Shown: positions 24,099-34,359 of the stretch, piece by piece
Numbering within the stretch: position 1 is the stretch's first letter
Layout: every line of letters begins with the position of its first letter
Assembly (NCBI GenBank): GCA_947034895.1
Contig: OX344763.1
Location: 40,609,025-40,673,024 of the forward strand
Direction of reading: 5' to 3'
Source of the DNA: Rhytidiadelphus loreus
Lineage: Eukaryota > Streptophyta > Bryopsida > Hypnales > Hylocomiaceae
DNA length: 64,000 nt
Notes under the pieces: model-generated
The model's input: only the letters and a program-made list of their open reading frames with translations
Told to the model about the DNA's origin: nothing
The model's database searches: none
Program-made: the position numbers and the translations under genes

Positions 24099-24437
24099 AT
24101 GAGTGTTGGTGTTGTTTCAAACAAAAGGTTTAAGATGAAACATGCACTTGCGAATGATTCAAATGGGAGCTGCCTCTTGATTCCTGAACTCATAGAGGAC
24201 GTTGTTGTAGGGCACATATGGCCTCTTCTTGTAGTTGGCTTATACGCTCTTCACGAATGCACACCATTGCAAGAATTACGAACAATAGCTTATGCTTTCT
24301 ATGAACTGAGGTCGCAGTCAAGGTCATGGAGGCGGTTGATTGATGCTAGTTTAGAAGGCCTTGTTTTAAAGAGTACATTTCTTTTTGCAAAGATGTATTG
24401 CAGTTTCGATGGTGAGGAGTGGGAGGTCTACTTCTGA
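24099..24437 (+). CDS. F-box-like protein fragment (hypothetical)
   Basis: This is a 112-codon frame. Its middle reads LIPELIEDVVVGHIWPLL, then SRSWRRLIDASLEG. This resembles the start of an F-box or F-box-like region (LPxxLxxxIxxxL, followed by a W-R-x-L/V segment). It is far shorter than an F-box protein and has no substrate-binding repeats. It is most likely a gene fragment or decayed copy. There is no clear promoter and it lies just beyond a solo LTR. The assignment rests on a weak motif. Confidence 0.35.
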   Translation: MSVGVVSNKRFKMKHALANDSNGSCLLIPELIEDVVVGHIWPLLVVGLYALHECTPLQELRTIAYAFYELRSQSRSWRRLIDASLEGLVLKSTFLFAKMYCSFDGEEWEVYF

Positions 24438-24745
24438 AGGAAATTTTGTTGCTTTGTAGATTTGATTTCTTAGCACTGATGGTTGCCATCTTTTCCTCAT
24501 CCTCCTCTTTGTGCGAGCATTACTGACTTTAGTTACTGAGAACTTGAGAATCTAGTTCTTATGTTGAGAAAAGCAAGACGTTCTACTCGGCACTTGACGT
24601 TACAAATCCAAGCATTTTGGATGTTGCTTGTAGCTCATTGCTCTCCTAACCTTCTTCTTCCTCGTTTTGGGGTCTTCAAAGTAGGGTTGACGAATTCCAA
24701 CATCTAGGGAAAAATCATGTCCATTTTTCGGATGTCCAAACGTTA
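24438..24745. other. Intergenic spacer
   Basis: I see no gene or repeat with defined ends here. Confidence 0.35.
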
Positions 24746-25540
24746 GTATGTTCGGACTCAGCGGACTCTACGTCTGCATCGAACGGCGGGGTCGAAAAAT
24801 TATACCGAGCCCGATACAGGGATTTTGGACGGCCCGTTGGAAAGTGGAGTCCAAATTTGAACGGCTTATAGGAAAGCAATGTCCGAATTCGGACAGTTCG
24901 TCGAGAAGCAGTGTCAGAATTCAGACAGTGCGCCTGAAAACAGACTCCGAATTTGGACGGCCTACTTCGGACGCCTAGTTTTCTTCACAATTCCAAACAC
25001 TCCCTCAAAAATTTGTCCAAACTTAGGTGGAAAGTCCAAACTTGAAACGGATTGTTGGAGATGAAACCTTGCTTGATTTCCAAACTTTTTTTAGTTCAAA
25101 GTTTTTCAAAAAAAGGTATTCTACTATGTGGAAATGAGGTCTGAACATTGGCTTTTTTTACATTATATTTCGGACTGCAAGTCCGAATTTGGAAGGGAGG
25201 AAGGCTGGTTCCACTTGGACACTTCGGACAGCAAACTTCGGATGGCCACTTCCGATGGCCCACTTTGGACGGCCTACTTCGGACACCTAGTCTTTTTCAC
25301 ATTTTCAAACACCCCTCAAAAACTTGTCCATGACTTTTAGGTGGAAGGTCCAAACTTGAATTGGATTTTTGGAAATGAAACCTTGCTTGATTTCCAAACT
25401 TTTTCTAGTTCAAAGTATTTCAGAAAAGGTATTCTACTATGCTGAAATGAGGTCTGAACATCTGCTTTTCTTACATTATATTTCAAATGGTTCATCTGAA
25501 TTTGGAAGGCTGGTCCCACTTAGAGTGTTTTTTTTCTTTC
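24746..25540 (+). repeat. Repeat A, tandem pair
   Basis: Two related units (about 24960-25200 and 25260-25510) share AAACCTTGCTTGATTTCCAA, TATTCTACTATG and GAGGTCTGAACAT. Both are rich in the short word TCGGAC. The same repeat occurs in reverse orientation at 32931-33284 and 59805-60110. The stretch GGCTGGTTCCACTTGGACAC near 25209 is the uninterrupted counterpart of the giant hAT insertion site. Confidence 0.75.
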
Positions 25541-26985
25541 AATTCAATCGATATTGTAATCTCTAAGGTTTAAATTATGTAATTTGCTATAAAATCATTT
25601 GTACATGCATTATTTCTTATTGTTACTACAATTTTGTGGCTATAAGTTTGTAGCATACATTTATAATTCTATTTAAACTAATTTTTGGGGACTTATTAAT
25701 TGATATTGATAGTAGTATTGAAATTTGTTTGGGAAGTTTTAGAAAAATTATTTTTGGAGATGAAACCTACTTGTAATCATTAATCCCTCGATTACAAAGC
25801 AGACACAATGAGTCCTCTTCAAATTTTAAATGGAAAATTCTCAATAGGGTGAAACAAATTTGAATATTTTACAAACTAGGATCTGTAGAATTGAAATTTT
25901 ACATACTTGTTGCATTATTTGATTTTGAAAATTTGAATGTGAGAAATATTTAAAAAAATTATTTAGAAAATGTGGTCTACTAGCAAAAAGGAGCAAACAC
26001 AATGTTTTTCCAATGAAAGAAATAGTAGAGATAGAAAAAAAACATTTTCTTAAACAATCCTAGTCTTTACTTTACACAGATAAATTGGGTTTAAAGATTT
26101 TTTTTTTAAATTTGTATTTTTAGCAATTTAAAAAATAATAGGTTCAACCTAGTGTGATGAAATAACACAAAATATATAAAAATGAATCCAAATATTTTAA
26201 AGATGTCCCAAACAATATACGAATAATACAAGTTATTAAATCACAATTGCAATATTGCATGTTTCACATTTACAACAAGATGAATTGAAAATATCATTTT
26301 TGATGTAGAAATACGTTACAAACGTACATAAATAAGGTCCATAAGACCATAATTGTGATACATGAGGGGTCATGATACTTGAAAGTCAATCATATTTTTC
26401 ACTACATAAGCACCAATATTTTTTGTATGGGATATATTGTTGACAATTTATATTTTAAGATGTAAATATAAGTATAAGGGTGTAGGAAAATATCAAAATA
26501 ACTTCAATTACAATTTTGTTGTATAAATGCAATATTTAATCTTGAACTACATTAAACTACATTAAATTACATTAAATTGCTTAAAGCATTTTTTGTAACA
26601 TCCTCTAATACAATAACAAAATAATACAATTGCTTGTATTATGTATATTTTGTTGTTTCAAACTATTAATGCATTTTACAACAAAACTTAAAGAACACTT
26701 CAAGTTATAATTGTATATTCCACATTTGTAAAGTGGCACATCATAATTGATGTAGAAAAACTAAAAATACATTGAAAACATATATGAATAAATCTATGAG
26801 GTCTATATAAGTACATATGTCATACATCATGATAATCACATCTAAAAGAAATAAAGAAATAAAAAATATTCCACACATTACACCAATGTTTTTGGTAACT
26901 AATGTAAAATTGAAAGTTTTGGAAACCCGGGTGGGTGGGAGGGACATCCCTATACATGGCTTTTCCTATAAATTTCCAAATCATA
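25541..26985. other. AT-rich intergenic region
   Basis: This is strongly AT-rich sequence with poly-A and poly-T tracts. No gene, RNA or bounded element was recognised. Confidence 0.5.
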
Positions 26986-28300
26986 AAATTTTCAAGACTA
27001 TTACTTTCCAAACAATGATTGATAGACAAGGCAAATTCCAAGTTTAACCTTTATCAAATCAACCAAGCCATAAAATATACAAGAAAATCATAGAATAAAC
27101 ATAACTATTGATTTTCAAATGATTAATTGATAAGATAGGCACTACCAAATAAAACCTTATCAAATCAAGGCTTAAAATAATTTCCAAACTATTGTTGATG
27201 TAATTTAAACCACTAGATCAACAATCTTTCCAAAAGAAATCATAAAAGTACTAATAATTTCTAATTTGTGATTGATCATATAGGTACTTTTCAGATTAGG
27301 CCTATAGATCATGAGAGCTGTAAAGAAATCATAGAGGATTCACTACTAATGATATCCAATTGATAAGATAGACATTACAAAGTAAAACTATCAAATCTTA
27401 GAGGCCCCTAAAAAGTCTTAATAAAAATGATTTTCAAACATTTAATAAGATGGATATTGCTTTGAGTTTAAACCACCAAATCAATATGGTTCTAAAAACA
27501 AAATATGAAATCATAGTTAAAACAGTACAAATAATTTCCAAATTGTAATTTAGTACTTTAGGCATTAGCCTAAATAAAGCTATTTAATCAGAGGCTTTTG
27601 AAAACATCTAAAGAAACCATAGATAAAACCAAACTAATGATTTCTAGAGTTTATGATAAGATAGATACTACCAATTATCAAATCAACAAAGCTCTAAAAA
27701 AGATTTTCAAAAAATCACAGACTAATCACTTTTCTATTTAATTGATGCTATGGCTACTTTTCTCAAGTCAAACCATCCAATCAATAATGATTTAAAAGTT
27801 TTTATGAAAATCAAAGAAATCGTAGTACTAATAATCTCCATATAAGATTTGATCAGATAGATACTATTAAAGTAAGACCTATCAAATCATTTCATCCAAA
27901 ACTTTAAGTTAGGAAATCATAGTTTAAAATATGACTAATGAATTCCAAATAAAACTTGATAAGATAGGTACTATACAAAGTAATTCTATCAAATCACCAA
28001 AGCTTTAAAAAAAAATATAGACTGCAAATCTCCTACCTAAATTGATAACTCCAAATCAATAAGGTTTGAGAAATTTCTCCAAAGAAATTATAGACCCAAT
28101 AGTACTAATAATTTCCAATAGAACTAGCATAACTTTAGGTAATACCAAAAACATTAGAACCAACAAATCATCCTTAATAAAAGATAACAAAATAAAGAAG
28201 TATATTTTTCTAAACCAAATAAGGAATTATAACAAGATCCTTACAAGAAAGAAATTTCCAAAATGTCAGGTAACTTTTAGAGTCTAAAAAATCATCATCA
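26986..28300. repeat. Degenerate satellite-like tandem repeat
   Basis: Roughly eight to ten diverged units of about 140-160 bp recur. Each has a version of TAATTTCCAA, GATAAGATAGRTACTACC and CTATCAAATCA followed by AAATCATAG. The units are old. No coding sequence is visible. Confidence 0.6.
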
Positions 28301-28491
28301 TCAAGCTAATAACTAAAACTAGGATATAGCATGATTTAGTAACCTATAAAAATAGTTGTCATGGTCTTTGGAGTAAGCAGTCAGGGTAGAAATACTAAAG
28401 AGGTTGTAAACCTCACATGCACCCATACAATCCAACAAACACACAGTTAGTTAGAATTACGTATGCAAGGTGTCTTCAGTTCACAGCAGTG
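28301..28491. other. Spacer
   Basis: No feature was recognised. Confidence 0.3.
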
Positions 28492-28777
28492 TGTCATTGC
28501 AATTACAATAGGAAAACTACCCATCAATTAATACTTCATGCAAGAAAATGACAAATAAACCATAGTCCACCAAATTGTGAGTTAAAACCCTGTGAAGATG
28601 CCATCTCTCTTCACAAATGCAGTCACTTCCAATATGTCATTGCAATCACAATAGGAAAACTACCCATCAATTAATACTTCATGCAAGAAAATGACAAATA
28701 AACCATAGTCCACCAAATTGTGAGTTAAAACCCTGTGAAGATGTCATCTCTCTTCACAAATGCAGTCACTTCCAATA
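28492..28777 (+). repeat. 143-bp direct tandem duplication
   Basis: Units 28492-28634 and 28635-28777 are nearly identical (two differences seen) and begin TGTCATTGCAA. This looks like a recent duplication in otherwise old sequence. Confidence 0.9.
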
Positions 28778-29077
28778 AAAATCACCCTTTGTGAAACTCA
28801 ACTTAACAAGCCATAGTTAAGCAGGTGTAAGAGGCTAAGGTAGGGTTACAACTAAGCCTTTATATTATCTCTTTGCCTTGGGAACTAAGAAAGAACTCAT
28901 TGGGAACCAAGGAAGAAAATTTAGGGAACTTAGAGGAGAACAACTTGGGCTCCAAGAAACCCTAATTTTAGATCAAAGGAACATGCCTTGGATATCAAGG
29001 AAAGGGCCAAGTCAAACCCTCATGTACCATAAGGGCCCCCAACAATTAATATGGATCCATAAGCCCTTTATGCATGG
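28778..29077. other. Intergenic flank
   Basis: No gene was recognised. The left target duplication CATGG of the next element is at 29073-29077. Confidence 0.4.
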
Positions 29078-31951
29078 TGTGAGTCACAAATTCATCACTT
29101 GGGACTCATAGTTTTCTTTTTTTTAGTTTGTTGCAAATTAAGGCATAATATTATACAAAAAGCCCAAAAAAGAGTGTAGAACCAAAATAGGTATGTCACG
29201 TACCAGTATAGCATTTGGTCATAAATAACCTTTTACCTGTAGAATACCTACAAACCCCACTTGTATATAGGTTAGAACCCATAAGTAGTGGGAAACAATA
29301 GGGTTATAAGGAACTTACCTGAAATAGCTCAAATCTAGTGCATGTGACCGTGATAGGCTAAATTGGTCCCAAGAGAGTTAGGAAGATCCCCACGTAAATC
29401 TCCAAAGATAGGTTCTAGTTTTTCCATTCGTTCAACAAAATATTAGGAACCCCAATTGTTAGCTTGCAAGTGTCATTTTTCCAAGACAGGCCACATGGAG
29501 GAATCCACGGTTGCCAGATAGTGCTATCAGATCTAGAACATGTTAGGGTACCCACAACGAAATCCATTAGCCAAGATTCCCTCACTTGTGAAAGATTCCC
29601 TGACTGCTAGTAATTAAAGAGAAGTCAGTTTTTGCCTCACCACTGATTGTGTGCCAGATTAGCCCAAGACTTGGCACGTGGCTTGGGAGATTCCATAAGA
29701 GGTTCTCCAAAAAGTCTCGGTTTTTTCTGATCTCTAGAGGATCTTTTTCCGAGTGGTCAACGGCCAAAAGCCACGATGGGAAATTTTATATAAATTACCC
29801 AGGCTGCGATAAAATCTCACTAAAAATTAGATTAGCATCTTTTATGTTAACGCGCCCTAATGAGTTTCACAATGTTCCGATAGTGGGAGGCAACCGAATC
29901 ATCAACATTCCCCCAATTATTAATTACGGTAGGATATTCGTGGAGTTGACCAGCGTCCCGGGAGCGCACGAAGTCAGAATGAAGACATCAAAGAGTCTTT
30001 TCTTACTCCCTAGAACCTCCCCAACAACCCTAGCAAGTTACCCAGGTAAACTCCAAAAGTTATTTTTTTACCCTTTTTATTGGTTTTAGTTGGCGTTAGT
30101 TTCCAATGGTTTTTTCGTGATGGAAACAAAGGGTAGACAATTCTACAAACTAAAAATGGCTTTCTGAAGCCATTGGCGCAATCTGTTTGCAATTCAGAGT
30201 TAAACTCCAAAAGATAGACTTTAGGACCATCGTAAAATCCAAAGAGATAGGCTTACCTCGGTAATTGAGAGGTGAAAATCTCAAAAGATAAGGATGAAAA
30301 TCCTAAGAGATAGGCTTACCTTGGTATTTGAGAGGAGGTGGGTGCTTTGGACGAGTATAAAAGGGCACCCATTTTCCTCTCAAATCCCCCTCTATTTGGA
30401 GAGATTTTGGGTTGGAACCAAAGCTCTCAAGGTCCATGTTTTGAGTCTTGTTTTGAGTCTTTAGAGTTAGGATCCTTGGGTCCATTCTTGTAAGAGTCTT
30501 AGCATTTGGCCAAGCAACTTTGAATAGAGTCTTTTTGAGCCTTTGTTGGGCTTTATTGTTCTTGTTCCTCAAGTTTGTAGAGGCTTTGGGGGTCCCTCCA
30601 CCTTGTGTATCTTAAGGTTCTTTAGAATGCAAGTCTTTGGAGTCTTTTGGACTTCTCAGTAGTCTCGTTGTTACACCCTTTTGGAGAGACCTTGGGTTGG
30701 AACCAAGGCTCTTAAGTCCTCGCCATTGTTGGTCCCCTTGAGACGGCAAAGCTTTGAACCCCGTTCAATTGTCGTTGGGTCTAACTTGTGTGGATTTTCT
30801 TAGTACTTTAGCTAAGACACTTTGCAATAGTGTTTTAGAGCTTTGTTGGCTCCATTGTTGTTACTTCTTGTGTTTGGAGCTTGTTTGGGTCCCACTTTTC
30901 AGGGGTAGCACTTTTATCCCATTGTGGTGATAGTTGGTGTGTTCTTGCTTGCTTGGGTCCCGTTTTTGAGAGGTGGCCTCTTTACTTCCATTGTGGTGAT
31001 TGGGTGGTGTATTCTTGCTTGCTTGGATCCCACCTTTGAGGGGTAACCTTTTTACCTCTATCGTGGTGATAGGGTGGTGTGTTTTTGAGCAAATTGGGGA
31101 AGGTTGTACTAACCCTGAAGATACCTTCCACCGTACCTTGGCGATGCCGCTTCAGAGGGCCTCTAGTGCTTGATGTGAGTGGGGTCATTTTTTGATTGTG
31201 ACTAGTAGGGTTAACCAAACCGTGTCATTGTTGAAGGTGTGAAGTGGTAGTTGAAGGTGTCAAAGGGTAAACTTTTCTCTCATTTAGACTTTGTAGGTGT
31301 CATTTGTTAGTCAAGGCCGAGAGATAGGTACCATTAGGACTAAAGTCAGGTCGGATTAGATTAGATAAGCTTAGAGTAGACCCTGAGAGGTTTCCAAAAA
31401 CATAATATACGTAGGAATCGGAGTTAGGATGGCCGAGATATCAAAGGATGAAGTTTAGAGCCCCAAATGGATGAAACTTGGAAGTGTTCGTCCAAACAAG
31501 TTGGAACTTAGGATTTAGCTAGAAAATAGGGAGTCAGGTCCGTAGGTCAAATTTCACCATCAACCAAATTTGGAAACCCATAGAAAACCACGGATGAAGT
31601 TTGATAGCCCTGCGGTCAAAACTTCATCCGCTCATAGTGGCTCACCAGAGAGTCCGAATTAAATGAGTTTTAGGTTTTTAGAAAGGGCGTGAGATAAGCT
31701 ACTACCTTAGGATGATAGAATAGACTTTAGAAGTAGGAACCTCAGAGACATAACGTAGCATAATAGTTGACTTAGGAGTCATTTGAAACCGCAGTTAGAG
31801 AGTCCTAATTAGGGAATTAGCAAAAAAGATCCATTGCTTAGAAGGCACAATGGATTGACGCTTAGACACCCATTAGAATAGAAATTTACCTTAGAATTAG
31901 AACCTGGTTGTGTTTGCCAATTTACCAAGGGTGGATAAATAAGCGCCCACA
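29078..31951 (+). mobile_element. Solo LTR, long-LTR family, copy 3
   Basis: It begins TGTGAGTC and ends GCGCCCACA, flanked by a perfect 5-bp duplication CATGG (29073-29077 and 31952-31956). It is inverted relative to the copies at 20287 and 43603 and diverged from them. A TATA box (GTATAAAAGGGC, about 30356-30367) lies about 1.28 kb in. It lacks the AT-rich minisatellite and the GC-rich tandem tract, giving a length of 2874 bp. No internal genes are present. Confidence 0.85.
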
Positions 31952-31956
31952 CATGG

Positions 31957-32930
31957 ATAAAAAGACCATGTGCATACAGATCCTATTGATTTTCAAATAA
32001 CAGCTACCATCCATAAATATGGAATGGTATAGACAAGTGATGGTTAAACCATGTCACTTTTGGACTATTATCTATGAGGGACTAGTCATTATAACCTACA
32101 AGACCCACATAGCCATTCAAGTGGTAAATTTTAATATACATCCTATTGATGTAATTAAATTAGGACCACAAATAATTTTTCAAACGAACCCAAGGTTTAA
32201 AAAGAAAAAAAAATATAGAGAGTAACCAATGATGAAAAAATCATACAAATTGGTACCAATACTCCTAAGGAATGGAAAAGAAATATATGGCTAATTAATC
32301 TAAGAAGAGGGTAAGTTTTTGAAGTGACATGAAGGAGGGAGGGAGGGACTATCATATCATAAATGGTGAGTAAAACTAACTCCAACCAAGGTTTTCTAAA
32401 AATTCTAGCCTAGTAATTAGGCAACTAAAACTTTGGTGAGGATATACATAAAACAACCCCAACCCCATCAAAAATTAGTATAAAGCAAGTACTTAATAGC
32501 CTTTAACAAAAACAAGCCAGTAACAAACTTTGATATATTTATAAGGATTAAACATTATAATTTTTTTATAAAAATCATATGTTACTTCAAAGGGGGATTT
32601 TTCTACCACAGACTTTGGAAAACAATATATCCCACAAGCAATGGCTGAGGGTTTAGGGTTTAGCATTTAGAATGCATATTTAAATGTGAGAAAGAATAAC
32701 TTGAATTACCTTTTTTTAAAATACATTCTTACTACATTGGATGCTTATAGCATTAAATAGCAATCTTAGAAAGCAAATCTGCACTTCTTAGATTATACTA
32801 TTTTTGTACAAGCGGACAGCTGTGCAAACAAGCTCGTAGTTAGTTGTCAAACAACTAGACGAGCAGTCAACAATTTCATAGGGCGGACAAGTGTTTAAAA
32901 ATAAGAAAACAATGGGCATCCAAAATTTGT
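31957..32930. other. AT-rich intergenic region
   Basis: No gene was recognised. A short plant-telomere-like word (TTTAGGG twice) near 32650 is too short to be meaningful. Confidence 0.45.
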
Positions 32931-33284
32931 TGTCTTAATTTGCCATCCAAATTTGCCATTTGAACAAGGCCGTCCGAAGTGGCCAACTACTACCAGCTGT
33001 CCAAATTCGGACTAGCCATCCGAAATAAAATGTAAGAAAAGCAGATGTTCAGACCTCATTTCCGCATAGTAGAATACCTTTTTTTGAAGAACTAAAAAAA
33101 ATTTGGAAATCAAGCAAGGTTTCATCTCCAAAAACACGTTTTAAGTTTGGACCTTCCACCGAAAAGTTATGGACAAGTTTCTGAAGGAATGTTAAGAAAT
33201 GTAAAAAAAACTAGGCGTCGGAAGTAGGCTGTCGGAAGTGGCCGTCAGAAGTTTGCCGTCAAGAAGTGTCCAAGTGGAACTAGG
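32931..33284 (-). repeat. Repeat A, left half of the hAT target
   Basis: This is the reverse-orientation copy of the repeat at 24746-25540. It is interrupted at 33284 by the giant hAT element and continues at 59805. The last 8 bp are the target duplication GAACTAGG. Confidence 0.8.
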
Positions 33285-33473
33285 CAGGGTTGTCTTGTCT
33301 GACATATTTTTGGGTTTAGGCGTCGTGTATGACGTCTGACGTCGCGTGTCGCGTGTCACGAAGTGTCGAGTTTACTTTACATCGCGTCACGGAGGGGTAA
33401 AAAATTTTACCCCATGGTAAATAGATTTTGCCTACGTGGCAAGGCTTCGGAACTAACGTGGACAGCCAGCGTG
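33285..33473 (+). repeat. Left terminal region of the giant hAT
   Basis: The first 9 bp CAGGGTTGT are perfectly inverted at 59788-59796. Further in, GACGTCGCGTGTCGCGTGTC and GTCACGAAGTGTC resemble the complement of the right end. An imperfect palindrome GGGGTAAAAAATTTTACCCC lies at about 33395. Confidence 0.8.
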
Positions 33474-33830
33474 GGCGACTGCGGGTGTGGGCGCGTGCAG
33501 GTCTGCCTTGGGCGACCTCGGGTGGAAAAATTGAGGCGACTACGGGTGAAGGGGCGACTGCGGGTCTGGGGCGCTAGGGCGACTTCGGGTGAAGGGGCGA
33601 CCGCGGGTGGAAAAAATAGAGGCGACTACGGGTTTAGGCTTGAAGGCGACTGCGGGTGAGTGGGCGACTGCGGGTCAGGGGCTTTAGGGCGACTTCGGGT
33701 GAAGGGGCGACCGCAGCTTCGGGTACTGAGGGCGACCGCGGGTCCGACAGGTAGGGGCGACTGCGGGTTACAAGGCGACTGCGGGTCGGAGCAGCAGACA
33801 GCGACCGCGTGTTCCAGGGCGACCGCAGGT
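33474..33830 (+). repeat. Motif array 1 (left end)
   Basis: About 16 units of GCGACTGCGGGT and variants (CC, TT, TA or CT at positions 6-7) are all on the plus strand, reading inward from the left end. Spacing is irregular, 15-40 bp. The array is a candidate transposase-binding subterminal region. Confidence 0.9.
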
Positions 33831-34359
33831 TCAGTTTAGGATTTCAGTTTGGCATATTCAGTCTTTGAAGTAACACGTCATGTATAGGTGTTTTATAAGC
33901 GCAGAATTAGGTGCTACGTTATATTGGGGTTTACAATTTACAAGTGCAAATAATAGAGCCCATGAAATGTAAATTGGACAAACTTCTCTAATCCCAAAAA
34001 TTCACCCAGTATAAGGCCACAATAATAATGTCAACAACGATTATATTAATTAGTCATCGATATTGCTTTGAGGCGGACTTCAAATGTAGCCATACTTGCA
34101 TTGCACTTTTATAACCTCGTTGCAGTCATCACCTAACTGCCTACCAATTAGAACTCAACATATATTTTAAAACCGGTAATCTGTCCCTCACTCTAATATG
34201 CTCATATGCTTGATGAAGCATTACAAAATCCTTACACATCAGGATGAAGGCTCAAAGCTTGAACTACAAAGATTTGCTACCTAACATATAAGCTAAAACC
34301 TTATAACTATAATTATAACTATAACTATAACTATAATTATTGTCTACTTCTCTAGTACT
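33831..34359. other. Spacer downstream of the transposase
   Basis: AT-rich, probably the 3' untranslated region of the minus-strand transposase gene. A short ACTATA(A)-type repeat lies at about 34300-34340. Confidence 0.4.

Noticed and set aside
33474..33830. CRISPR-like array
   Set aside because: The units are short, variable and irregularly spaced, occur in both orientations, and the context is a eukaryotic nuclear transposon.
33474..33830. Protein-coding repeat encoded by the motif arrays
   Set aside because: Frames through the arrays are short, and spacing is not a multiple of three, so no repeat protein is maintained.
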